Shown in pieces: positions 42,197 to 50,549 of a stretch of 64,000 nucleotides of DNA (the first letter of the stretch is position 1; each line of letters begins with the position of its first letter). Under the pieces are notes generated by a model that saw only the letters and a list, made by a program, of their open reading frames with translations, searched no databases and was not told the origin of the DNA. This DNA is from Deltaproteobacteria bacterium. GTDB taxonomy: Bacteria > Desulfobacterota > Binatia > UTPRO1. The position numbers were made by a program, and so were the translations under genes. The stretch covers positions 1-64,000 of the forward strand of contig JADLHM010000070.1 in the NCBI GenBank assembly GCA_020848745.1, given 5' to 3'.

Positions 42197-45100
42197 TCAG
42201 GGGGGGCCGTGCGGCAGCGCCGGCGGAGCGTACACCTCGACGAGGGCGTCCACGGCGCGCCGGAGGACGACGCAGCGGACGCATTGCGTGACCGCGCGGC
42301 CGTCGCGGCCGCATGCGTCGAGGCGCGCGAGGTCCTGGGGGTTGCAACCGGTGAGTGGGGCGGGATCGGGGAGCGTGACGGCGGACGTGAGGGAGAGCTT
42401 CCGGTCGGGCGTCTTGACGAGCGTATCCTGCGCCGGCGGCGCGGCGAGGAAGGCCGCGACCTTCGTGAACACCGTGTCGAGGTCGATGAGCACCCATTGA
42501 GCGAGCGCCTCCGGACACGACGGATCGGCGCGCGTGGTGTCGTCGCCGAACGCTGCGTGGCTGACGGCGATGGCCGCCTCGGTGGCGTGCTGTAGGAGGC
42601 GCGCCTCGCGCGCGCGCTCGATGCCGGGATCCGCCTTGCGCAGGTCGCGCAGGAAGACTTCCGCCGCCCGCGCCACCTCGGCGGCCGTCGCGGGATCTTC
42701 TGGACGGACCTCGGCCGACCCGACGTAGTAGCCGCGACAGCGCTCGGTCGGGTGATCGGCGGGAGCGTGCGGATCACCGCTGACGTTCACGAGACAATCG
42801 GTCGTCGCCTTCGCGCGCTCGGCGATGTACGTCCGCACCGCTCGAACGACGAGCGCGGTCCGCTCGTCATCGGCTGGGGGCGCGACCACCGGGATGCGGA
42901 AGGGGGTGCAGAGATTGGCGTCGCACGCCGTCCCGAGCCCGTCGAGATCGTCGTCGAAGCTCGAACGATCCGGGGCGTCGATGCAGTGGTCGAAGGCGTC
43001 GAGCATGCCGTCGCCGTCGCGGTCCCCGAAGAGCGTGGACGGCTGGTCGGTCGTCGTCGCGACGCCGATCATCGGCGTTCCGTCGATCGTCGTCATCGTG
43101 AGCGGGGGCAGGGTGGGTCCGACCTGCACGGCGAGCGCTTGGAATCCCAAGGTGTCCACGTTGACGATGACGAGCACGTCCTTGCCGGGACCGCCCGGCT
43201 CCCGACCGAGGAAGTAGATGTTGCGATTCCGGACGGCGTACGGATGCATCCATTCGTAGCCGTCCCTTTCGCAGCGGGCTGCCGGGACGTCGATGCGGAT
43301 GCGCCGCGGCGTCGTCGCCGCGAGGTCGTACGCGGTCATGACCGGCGTTGCGGTGCCCGCAGGCGGTGGCGGCGTGATCTCTTTGGCGCGATAGGCGATC
43401 AGCGCGCCGCCGACCACGAAGTCCTCCGCCTGTCCGATCGTGATCCGTTGGGTCGTGGCCAGGTTGTAGGCGCGCAGGACGCGGTCGGCTGCATCGCCGT
43501 CTCCGTTCAGGTCGCAGCCGCCGGGCGCCGTGGTCGCGACGCAGTCGAGTCCGGCGGAACCTTCGGCGCTCTCGGGGGTGACGAAGACGACCCATTTCTG
43601 GCCCGCGACTACGCTGATCGCGACGTCATCGGCAGCGACCCCGAGACCCGTCGGTGTCGGCGCGACCGGCGGGTTCACGGCGGCGAGCATCAAGACGGTG
43701 TCGTTCGTGTCCCCGTCGTTGTTGCCGGAGCTTCCGAGCGAGCTCTCCGGGACCGTCATCGCGACCAGATGATCGGAGAGGGCGAGCTTCTCGACGGCGT
43801 ACGTGAGGGAGAGGACCGCGTTGGTGTCGGCATCGTAGAATTGCGCGACGGCATCGGTGCGCGCGGCCGCGGTACGCGCCGCCGGATCGATGACGGCGGC
43901 GCGCGCGGCGATCGAAGGATTCGGACTCACGACCGACGGTATCCCCGACGTGTTCACGAGCTTCAGCACGGGCGTCCCGCCGCCGCTCGCGGGCTCGCGG
44001 AAGAACACGAAGGGAGCCGCGACCACGAGGGGGCCGCCGTTCAGGACGGCATCCCTGCTGACGTCGATGGCGCCGACGGTCGGGGTGATGTCGGCGCCGT
44101 CCGCGTCGACCACGCGCAGCGTGTCGTCGGTGCGCACCATCGCCGTGAGCCCGACGTGGGCGTCGAGGAGCGGGATCGTGGAGGTCGGCGTCACCCGACC
44201 CGCCACCGGGACCTTGGTCGTGTCGGGACACTTCTGGCCGCCCTGCGCGATCGTCAGCACTTCGGGGACCATGTCGAGCTTGCCGTCGCCGTTGAGCTCG
44301 CCGACCGCCGGAAAGTTTTCGTCGGTCGTGAGCGCCGTGACCCGGCTCGCGGGCTTGATGCCGGAGAGCAGCGCGGGATGCTTGCAACGGTTGACCTTGA
44401 ACTTCCGACCGCCCTGCGTGTTGTCCATCACGATCGGGCCGATGCCGGCGTGGGTGACGCCGAGGTCGTCTTGCACCGCGGTGACGCGATCGGTGAGGTC
44501 GTACAGGCCGCTACGGCGCGCGATGCGGATGACCGAGATTTCCGCGTCGGTCGTGCCGAAGAGCGCGCCGCTCCCGTCGACCGAAACGACCGGCGGAAGC
44601 GGGAAGCCCTCGCGGGAGAATGCCTGCACGAGCTCGGAATCCTTCGCGCCACCGGCCTTGGCGGTGGCGAGAACCTGGCCGATCTTGTCGGGCTTCGCGG
44701 AAAAGGCGCGAAAGTGTCCGGCGCCCCGTTGCAGGTGCGCGGCCGGACCCCTGGGAGTGACCGGCTTCTGCTTGTGGCGAAAGGGAATCAAGATGTTCTC
44801 GCCGCCGTCGAGGGTCATCAGCACGACATCGTCGTCGGTGTCCTTCCGATCGAAGTCGTTGGCCTCGGGCAGGAGGGTGAACTGCCGGAACATCGACTCG
44901 GGGATCGTGTCGCATCCGACCGTCGGCTGGTTGAGAGCGTCGATCTGGGCGATCGTGTTGCCGGCGCCGTCGTCGACCGTGATCCGCACCGGACCCGCTA
45001 CGCCGAAGGGCCGTCCCGGCGGCGCGACGGCATTCGGCACGTCGAAGCGGAGGACGTGGTCGTCGAAGGGATCGACGGCGACCTTGGCGCCCATGAGCGG

Positions 45101-45403
45101 CATCGGTGTCGGCCCGGGGCTCGGTCCGAGCTCGACCGTGAAGTGGATCACCACACGGTCGCCCGCCTGGAAGTGATCGCGCTGGCCGATTGGGAGGGGA
45201 TTCGGCAGGCACTCCGGTCGGAGCGTGATCATCACCGTGTCGCGCGGACCGGCAAGCGCGCGATCGACCACCCCGCGCGTCGAGACGAAGGTCCGTGAGG
45301 CCGGTGGAATGGTGTTGCAACCCGCCCGAGCCGGGTCGGCCGACGCGAGTACGGCCAGCAACGCCGTCACCGTCGAGAGCAGAGGCCGGATCCTTCCCGC
45401 CAT
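42197..45403 (-). CDS. Large secreted protein with propeller-like and Ca-binding repeats, unknown function
   Basis: This 1068-residue precursor has a signal peptide ending at about residue 27 (DPARA-GC). The long middle part consists of beta-strand repeats of the 'vv.d....vvfvtpE...g' type, with several DLNGDGDAADR and NNDGDTNDTV Asp-rich loops that look like calcium sites. Near residue 790 it has GDRDGDGMLDAFDHCIDAP, a thrombospondin type 3-like repeat. The C-terminal 220 residues are Cys-containing and helical. No enzyme motif was seen. It is probably an extracellular or cell-surface protein. The ATG at 45403 was preferred over an in-frame start 8 codons upstream because it begins the signal peptide. 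Confidence 0.7.
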   Translation of the reverse strand: MAGRIRPLLSTVTALLAVLASADPARAGCNTIPPASRTFVSTRGVVDRALAGPRDTVMITLRPECLPNPLPIGQRDHFQAGDRVVIHFTVELGPSPGPTPMPLMGAKVAVDPFDDHVLRFDVPNAVAPPGRPFGVAGPVRITVDDGAGNTIAQIDALNQPTVGCDTIPESMFRQFTLLPEANDFDRKDTDDDVVLMTLDGGENILIPFRHKQKPVTPRGPAAHLQRGAGHFRAFSAKPDKIGQVLATAKAGGAKDSELVQAFSREGFPLPPVVSVDGSGALFGTTDAEISVIRIARRSGLYDLTDRVTAVQDDLGVTHAGIGPIVMDNTQGGRKFKVNRCKHPALLSGIKPASRVTALTTDENFPAVGELNGDGKLDMVPEVLTIAQGGQKCPDTTKVPVAGRVTPTSTIPLLDAHVGLTAMVRTDDTLRVVDADGADITPTVGAIDVSRDAVLNGGPLVVAAPFVFFREPASGGGTPVLKLVNTSGIPSVVSPNPSIAARAAVIDPAARTAAARTDAVAQFYDADTNAVLSLTYAVEKLALSDHLVAMTVPESSLGSSGNNDGDTNDTVLMLAAVNPPVAPTPTGLGVAADDVAISVVAGQKWVVFVTPESAEGSAGLDCVATTAPGGCDLNGDGDAADRVLRAYNLATTQRITIGQAEDFVVGGALIAYRAKEITPPPPAGTATPVMTAYDLAATTPRRIRIDVPAARCERDGYEWMHPYAVRNRNIYFLGREPGGPGKDVLVIVNVDTLGFQALAVQVGPTLPPLTMTTIDGTPMIGVATTTDQPSTLFGDRDGDGMLDAFDHCIDAPDRSSFDDDLDGLGTACDANLCTPFRIPVVAPPADDERTALVVRAVRTYIAERAKATTDCLVNVSGDPHAPADHPTERCRGYYVGSAEVRPEDPATAAEVARAAEVFLRDLRKADPGIERAREARLLQHATEAAIAVSHAAFGDDTTRADPSCPEALAQWVLIDLDTVFTKVAAFLAAPPAQDTLVKTPDRKLSLTSAVTLPDPAPLTGCNPQDLARLDACGRDGRAVTQCVRCVVLRRAVDALVEVYAPPALPHGPP

Positions 45404-45517
45404 GGCTCCTCCGTACCGCGTTGACATCCCGGGGGGCAGATCTTCGGATCGCGCGCCGGCCTGTACGCCCGGTGGTCGTCGAGGTCAAGCAGCGGCGTGC
45501 GCGCGGCCGCGCCGGGG

Positions 45518-47503
45518 CTAGATCGCCAAGCCCACGCTCGCGCCGTGCCTGGTCGCCTCGGCCATGAAGCGCGGCAGCCACGCCGCGCCGGCGATATAGA
45601 CCTTCGGCACGCCGCCGTCCGCCTTGAGCTCGTCGTAGAGCGCGTGGTCCGGGACCGAGCCGTAGACGAGCACGATCGTGTCGAACCCCTTCTTCTCGTA
45701 GCTGCGGACGCCGTACGCCGACACGAGGTCGAAGGCGTCGGCCCGCACCGCCTGGAGCACGAGGTTCGTGTGCACCACGACCCCGCACTGCTCCATGCGG
45801 GCGTGCACCATTCCGATCGAATAGCGCGCGATCTCGAAGCCGAGGTGCACCGACTTGTGGAACACCTCGACGTGCTTGCCGCGCGCGGTGAGGTACTCCG
45901 CGACGCACGGGGTCTCGTAGTAGTCCTCCTGGGAGATGACCGCGATGCGGGCGCCGGTCTCGGCCTTGCCGGCGAGCACGTCCCACCCCTGCACCACGTG
46001 CGGCAGGTCGATGCCGGGAACCTCGCGCGGCACGCGCGGCACGGAGCCGGTCGCGATCACCACCGCGTCGGGCGCGAGCGCCTTCACCGTGGCGAGGTCG
46101 GCGGACGTCTGGAGCCGGACGTCGACGCCGAGCCGCTCCAGCTGGTTCTCCTCGAAGTAGACCTGGTCCTCGAAGTCGTCGCGGCCGGGGACGGGGACGG
46201 AGAGGAGCAGCTGGCCGCCGAGGCGCTTGCCGCGGTCCAGCAGGATCACCTCGTGGCCGCGCATCGCGGCGACGCGCGCGGCCTCGCAGCCGGCGATGCC
46301 GCCGCCGACGACGACCACGCGCTTCGGCGCCGCGGCCGGCTTGTATTCCTTCTCCCAGCGCACCTCGTTGCCGATCATGGGATTGATGGAGCACGTCGGG
46401 GTGTAGGGGAACGTCTTCGGCTCGGACGCCTCGTCGATGCAGCGCGTGCAGCTGATGCAGCGGCGGATCTCGGCGAGCCGGCCTTCGCGTGCCTTCACGG
46501 CGAAGTCCGGGTCGGCGATGCCGGCCCGCACCATGCCGACGAGGTCGCAGTAGCCGCCCTTCAGCAGGTCTTCGGCGACGACCGGGTCGTTCACCCGACC
46601 GCTGAAGAGCACCTTGATCTTCGGATCGAGGTCGGTGCGCGCCGCCTTGCCGCACTCCCGGAACTGCGCGTGCTCGTAGTACGAGGACGGCACGTACGAG
46701 GGCGCGCCCCAGCAGTGCCCGACGTCGACGTCGGCGAAGTCGATGAGGCCGGTCTCGCCGATGTAGTAGAGCATCTCGCGCATCGCGAGGTTGTCGAAGC
46801 CGCCCGCGCGGAACTCCTTGCCGCTGATGCGGATGCCGAGCGCGAGCCCGCTGCCGATGCGCTCGCGGACGCGCTCCAGCACCGCGACGACGAAGCGGAT
46901 GCGCTCTTGCGGGCCGCCGCCCCACTCGTCGGTGCGGCGGTTGGTCACCGGCGAGAGGAAGCTGTAGCCGAGCGTCTCGTGCGCGCAGTGGATCTCGATG
47001 CCGTCGGTGCCGAGGTCCTTCGCCGCGGCCGCCGCGTTGGCGTAGCTATTGAGGAAAAACTCGATCTCGTCCGCGCCGATCACGTGCGGCGTGTAGTCCT
47101 GCGCGCCGACCACCACGACGGGTGACGGCGCCCACACCGCCGAGAGGTGCGTCAGCTGCGTGATCGCGACCGCGCCGGCGCGATGCACCTCGTCGAAGAA
47201 CTTCGTCATGCCCTCGGCGAAGGCGGGGTTCTGGTAGGCGGCCCAGTGCGACGCGAAGCCGACCGAGAGGCCGACCTCGTCCGGCGCCCCGGGCGGGAAG
47301 GGCGAGTCGAGGAGCCAGGTCTCGCTGCCGATCCAGCCGGTGCCGCCGCGCGCCTTCGCGGCATGGTGGGCGATGAAGTGCTCGTCGATCAGACCGGGAG
47401 CCTGCGAGGAGTTGATGGTGTTGGTGGTCTCGCAGATGCGGTTCGGAACCCGCATCGGCCCGACCTGCAACGGCGAGAAGAGGTGCTCGAACTGGGTGCT
47501 CAT
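45518..47503 (-). CDS. NADH:flavin oxidoreductase / 2,4-dienoyl-CoA reductase (FadH-like)
   Basis: The 661-residue protein has the three-part build of FadH and trimethylamine dehydrogenase-type enzymes. An FMN-binding TIM barrel (about 5-345) ends with RRCISCTRCID and a later TCSINP, which supply the four Cys of the 4Fe-4S cluster. An NAD/FAD two-dinucleotide-binding module (about 380-660) begins VVVVGGGIAGCEAA, with VVIATGSVPR later. The substrate is an enoyl or dienoyl compound by family. The start is ATG at 47503, four bases after the stop of the upstream DDN-like gene, so the two are in one operon with the LLM gene. Confidence 0.9.
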   Translation of the reverse strand: MSTQFEHLFSPLQVGPMRVPNRICETTNTINSSQAPGLIDEHFIAHHAAKARGGTGWIGSETWLLDSPFPPGAPDEVGLSVGFASHWAAYQNPAFAEGMTKFFDEVHRAGAVAITQLTHLSAVWAPSPVVVVGAQDYTPHVIGADEIEFFLNSYANAAAAAKDLGTDGIEIHCAHETLGYSFLSPVTNRRTDEWGGGPQERIRFVVAVLERVRERIGSGLALGIRISGKEFRAGGFDNLAMREMLYYIGETGLIDFADVDVGHCWGAPSYVPSSYYEHAQFRECGKAARTDLDPKIKVLFSGRVNDPVVAEDLLKGGYCDLVGMVRAGIADPDFAVKAREGRLAEIRRCISCTRCIDEASEPKTFPYTPTCSINPMIGNEVRWEKEYKPAAAPKRVVVVGGGIAGCEAARVAAMRGHEVILLDRGKRLGGQLLLSVPVPGRDDFEDQVYFEENQLERLGVDVRLQTSADLATVKALAPDAVVIATGSVPRVPREVPGIDLPHVVQGWDVLAGKAETGARIAVISQEDYYETPCVAEYLTARGKHVEVFHKSVHLGFEIARYSIGMVHARMEQCGVVVHTNLVLQAVRADAFDLVSAYGVRSYEKKGFDTIVLVYGSVPDHALYDELKADGGVPKVYIAGAAWLPRFMAEATRHGASVGLAI

Positions 47504-47507
47504 CGGC

Positions 47508-48017
47508 TCACGCATCTCCCGTCGGCGAGAGGATCACGATCGGAAAAGACCGATCGGTCCCGGATTGGAAATGGCCCCACAGCGGCAGGACCGCGTTCAG
47601 CCTCGGCCAGAGGTCTCGGCGCTCCGCCTCGCTCGCCTCGCGCGCGACGGCGGCCGTCCGGTGGCGGTCGCGCTGCACCCAGCAGCGCGGGTTCGCGCCG
47701 AGGTTCAGGTACCAGGCCGGGTGCTGGTCGTAGCCCGCGAGCGACGCCACGATCACCATGTCGTCGCCGTGCTGGAGGAATACGAGCGCCACCGTGCGCT
47801 TCTCGCCCGACTTACGGCCGACCGTCGTGAGGAGCAGCGTCGGGAGCCCGGACGGACCCTTGCCGGCGGTGCGGCCGTCGGGGTTCGCGAGGTAGTCCGC
47901 GACGTCGGCCTTGCCGTCGCTCCGAATGCGGTCGAGCGACGACGTCTGGTCCCGCACGTGGGCCCAATCCGCGTCCGAGAGGAAGTCGGGTTTGTTCATC
48001 GAGTCTCGTTTCGCCAT
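47508..48017 (-). CDS. DDN-family (deazaflavin-dependent) nitroreductase/quinone reductase
   Basis: The 169-residue protein has the split-barrel DDN signature: PTLLLTTVGRKSGEKRTVAL followed by GDDMVIVASLAGYDQHPAWY and LNLGANPRCWVQ. Members bind F420 (some FMN) and reduce quinones or nitro compounds. The start was set at ATG 48017; an earlier start would only add basic residues. It lies between the LLM-type oxidoreductase and the FadH-like gene, and the set suggests a redox pathway using F420 or flavin. Confidence 0.88.
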   Translation of the reverse strand: MAKRDSMNKPDFLSDADWAHVRDQTSSLDRIRSDGKADVADYLANPDGRTAGKGPSGLPTLLLTTVGRKSGEKRTVALVFLQHGDDMVIVASLAGYDQHPAWYLNLGANPRCWVQRDRHRTAAVAREASEAERRDLWPRLNAVLPLWGHFQSGTDRSFPIVILSPTGDA

Positions 48018-48066
48018 GGTCGGCCTTTCGATTCCGAGGTGGGACGGGGCGTCTTTGCGGCGATGC

Positions 48067-48966
48067 TCAAGAGCACTTCGCGATGACGTCTCCGGCATAG
48101 CGCTCGAGTGCTTCTTGCTTCACGGCGAGGGGCGGTTGCAAGGCCATCGACGACACGCCGAGGTCGCCGAGCACGCTCGGCAGGGTCCAGGGTGCGATCT
48201 GGAGATCGGTCACGCCGAGGTCTTCCAGCCGGCGGACGTCGTCGACGCTCACGGCGTCGGGGCAGTGCAGCATGACGTCGAAGGGCTCGCGCTCGCGCCC
48301 GAACTCGCGGCGCATCTCGGTGAGCTCCGCCATCATGCTCTTCGTTTCGTCGATCGTGTGCACGATGCCGATCCAGCCGTCGCCGTACTGCGCGGCGCGC
48401 TTCAGCGCGGGCTTCGACGAGCCCCCGACGTAGATCGGGATCTTCTTCTTCGGGACCGGCGCCATGACGAGGCGGTCGAAGTCGTAGTACCTGCCGTGGA
48501 ACTCGACGAAGCCGCCGCCGAGGAGGAGCCGGATGATCTGGATGGCCTCGTTCTGTCGCGCGCCGCGCGTCTTCTTGTCCACCCCGAGCCACTTGAACTC
48601 CTCGGGCATCCACGCGAGCCCGACGCCGAGCGCGACCCGGTCGTTCGACACGGCGGCCACCGAGCAGAGTGCCTTCGCCTCGAGTAGCGGTTGGCGGATC
48701 GCGAGGCGGAGGACCGAGGGCAGGAACCGGATCCGTTTCGTCACCACCGCCATGGCGGTGATCGCGACCCACGGGTCGAGGACGGGCGTGTCGAGCGGCC
48801 AGAAGCGCTTGCCGTCGGGCGTGTACGGGTAGGGCTCGGACGTCACCTCGGGGAAGAAGGGCGCGTCGGCGACCTGGATGCTGTCCCAGCCCGACGCGTC
48901 GGCCGTGCGGGCGAGATCGAGGAACTCCGCCGGGTCGACCATGAAGATGTGGAATCCGAATCGCAA
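48067..48966 (-). CDS. LLM-class flavin/F420-dependent oxidoreductase
   Basis: The 299-residue protein is a luciferase-like TIM barrel, beginning RFGFHIFMVDPAEFLDLA, with DSIQVADAP, then RIRFLPSVLRLAIRQPLLEA, LGVGLAWMPEEFKWLG and IPIYVGGSSKPALKRAA. This order of motifs is that of F420-dependent LLM reductases and monooxygenase relatives. The start is TTG at 48966, with GGGAGG six bases before it. Upstream in-frame sequence is not conserved-looking. It is the first gene of an operon with the DDN and FadH-like genes. Confidence 0.88.
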   Translation of the reverse strand: MRFGFHIFMVDPAEFLDLARTADASGWDSIQVADAPFFPEVTSEPYPYTPDGKRFWPLDTPVLDPWVAITAMAVVTKRIRFLPSVLRLAIRQPLLEAKALCSVAAVSNDRVALGVGLAWMPEEFKWLGVDKKTRGARQNEAIQIIRLLLGGGFVEFHGRYYDFDRLVMAPVPKKKIPIYVGGSSKPALKRAAQYGDGWIGIVHTIDETKSMMAELTEMRREFGREREPFDVMLHCPDAVSVDDVRRLEDLGVTDLQIAPWTLPSVLGDLGVSSMALQPPLAVKQEALERYAGDVIAKCS

Positions 48967-49132
48967 AGCGCACCTCCCGTTGCGGCCGCAATGTAGGCGC
49001 AAACCGGGTCCCGCGCCAAGCCGCGCGCCGGTCGGGCGGCGGGCACGCGCTCGGGCGGCTGATCGCTCCGAATAGTCGGTGCCCGCACCTCTGTGATGTG
49101 TCGGCGACACCCGCCGTGGTACGGTCGCTCGC

Positions 49133-49705
49133 ATGACGAAGCCGCGACGCCTCGCGAGCTACGACGATCTCCGGAAGGTTCCCGACACCAAGGTCGCGGA
49201 GATCATCGACGGTGAGCTCGTCGTCTCGCCGCGCCCGGCGTTTCCGCACGCGCATGCGGGCTCGGTCATGGGTTCCGATCTCATCAATGCGTTCCACCGT
49301 CCGCCCGGGGATCCGAAGGGTCCGGGCGGATGGTGGCTGCTGGACGAGCCCGAGCTGCACTTCGGTGCCGACGTGATCGTTCCCGATCAAGCCGGCTGGC
49401 GCCGCGACAACGTTCCACGCTTGCCGAACGTCGCCGCGTTCGACCGCGCACCGGACTGGGTGTGCGAGGTGATCTCGCCCAGCACCGGCGCCATCGACCG
49501 CGGCCGCAAGATGCGCATCTACGCACGGGAGAACGTCGGCCACATGTGGATCGTCGATCCGTTGCTGCGCACCATCGAGGTCTATCGTCTCGACGGTGAC
49601 CACTGGGTCGTGGCGAATACGTTCACCGGTGCGGCGCCGGCGCGCATCGAGCCGTTCGACGCCGTAGAGCTCGACGTCGGCCGGTGGTGGCTCGACGTCG
49701 ACTGA
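49133..49705 (+). CDS. Uma2 family (DUF820) putative endonuclease
   Basis: The 190-residue protein has the same PD-(D/E)xK layout as the Uma2 gene at 33621, but low similarity to it: KVAEIIDGELVVSPRP, FGADVIVPDQAGWRR, DWVCEVISPSTGAIDRGRKM (Glu and Lys of the active site) and HMWIVDPLLRTIEVYR. It is monocistronic, divergent from the LLM gene, and convergent with tetR. Confidence 0.87.
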   Translation: MTKPRRLASYDDLRKVPDTKVAEIIDGELVVSPRPAFPHAHAGSVMGSDLINAFHRPPGDPKGPGGWWLLDEPELHFGADVIVPDQAGWRRDNVPRLPNVAAFDRAPDWVCEVISPSTGAIDRGRKMRIYARENVGHMWIVDPLLRTIEVYRLDGDHWVVANTFTGAAPARIEPFDAVELDVGRWWLDVD

Positions 49706-49757
49706 CGAGCGCCGACGCTGGAGGGCGTTCCGCCGCCGGGAGGACGGTGCGGCCGTC

Positions 49758-50423
49758 TCAGGGCTTCTTCGCTTTACTGGAGTGTACGCTACGGTAACGG
49801 AGATGCGCCGCGGCGCCCAGCACCGCCGCAGCTAGGACTTGGAAGGCATCCCGCAGGTCCACGCTCGGGTCGATTTCGTGCGCGATGAAGAGCCCGTCTC
49901 CTCCGGCCATCGTCAGGATGACCAGGTCCCGGACCCCATCCGCGTCGAGCTCACCGCCGAACAGCGAGTCGAACGTGACCAGCAACTGGCGGTACGCCTG
50001 ATCGCGCACCTGAAGGTACATGGTCCTCGCCGAGACCTCGTCGGGCCGGCGGTCGAGCGCCAGCATCAGGCCGAGGCGAAGGAAGTCCGGTGCCGCGATG
50101 AGCGCGTTTGCCGTGCTTTCCACGGCGGATTTCAGCAGTTCTTCCCGCGTCGTCCCGGGTCGTGACGGGGTCCAGGCCCGCATGCCCTCGAGCCAGCGCC
50201 CGAAGCTGCGCTCGATCACGGCCGCGATCAGCCGGTCCTTGTCCTCGAAGTGCCAGTAGATCGAGCTCGCCGGCAGCCCGGACCGCTCGCTGACCAGGGC
50301 GATGCTCGTGCCGTCGTACCCGCGCTCGCCGGCAATCTCGGCAGCGGCGTCGAGGATGCGCTGGCGGGATTCCTCTCCGTGCGCGCGCTTGCGGCGGTCG
50401 GGCGACTTCCTCGTCATCGCCAT
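49758..50423 (-). CDS. TetR family transcriptional repressor
   Basis: The 221-residue protein has the N-terminal helix-turn-helix ESRQRILDAAAEIAGERGYD followed by TSIALVSERSGLPASSIYWH (about 18-58) and a ligand-binding C-terminal domain. It is divergent from the molybdenum-hydroxylase operon. A near-perfect palindrome lies in the shared region and covers the likely -10 of the operon, so repression relieved by the pathway substrate is expected. AAGGAG is eight bases before the ATG at 50423. The 3' end of the gene holds a second palindrome very like the first. Confidence 0.9.
   Translation of the reverse strand: MAMTRKSPDRRKRAHGEESRQRILDAAAEIAGERGYDGTSIALVSERSGLPASSIYWHFEDKDRLIAAVIERSFGRWLEGMRAWTPSRPGTTREELLKSAVESTANALIAAPDFLRLGLMLALDRRPDEVSARTMYLQVRDQAYRQLLVTFDSLFGGELDADGVRDLVILTMAGGDGLFIAHEIDPSVDLRDAFQVLAAAVLGAAAHLRYRSVHSSKAKKP
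49774..49797. promoter_or_regulatory. Second TetR-operator-like palindrome, inside the tetR 3' end
   Basis: This 24-base sequence (starting TTACTGGAGTG) matches the operator at 50454-50477 in 18 of 24 positions, including the half-sites GTG and CGCTAC. It is itself dyad-symmetric (18 of 24). It lies in codons near the end of tetR, about 680 bp from the promoter copy. It could be an auxiliary site for looping, or chance. Confidence 0.45.
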
Positions 50424-50435
50424 GGTCGGAACTCC

Positions 50436-50463
50436 TTGACAGCCCGCACCGAGTTACTGTAGT
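50436..50463 (+). promoter_or_regulatory. Putative promoter of the molybdenum-hydroxylase operon
   Basis: TTGACA (50436-50441), a perfect -35 box, is followed after 16 bp by TGTAGT (50458-50463). The -10 box is inside the palindromic operator. The first gene starts 86 bp further on. Confidence 0.55.
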
Positions 50464-50477
50464 GATCGCTACAGCTA
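50454..50477. promoter_or_regulatory. TetR operator palindrome
   Basis: The core CTGTAGTGATCGCTACAG (50457-50474) is an 18-bp inverted repeat with mismatches only at one symmetric pair. It lies between tetR and the divergent operon and covers the operon's -10 box, so bound TetR would block transcription. Confidence 0.75.
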
Positions 50478-50549
50478 GACAGGCTCGCCGGCTCGAGTCC
50501 GAGGCGGCGCCGCCGGGGGCCGGGAACACGCAGCACGCAAGGGGCGAGC

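Noticed and set aside
42752-45298. 848-codon plus-strand frame opposite the large secreted protein
   Set aside because: The minus frame has a signal peptide and Ca-binding repeats. The plus frame lacks any family pattern and is biased to Arg, Val and Asp.
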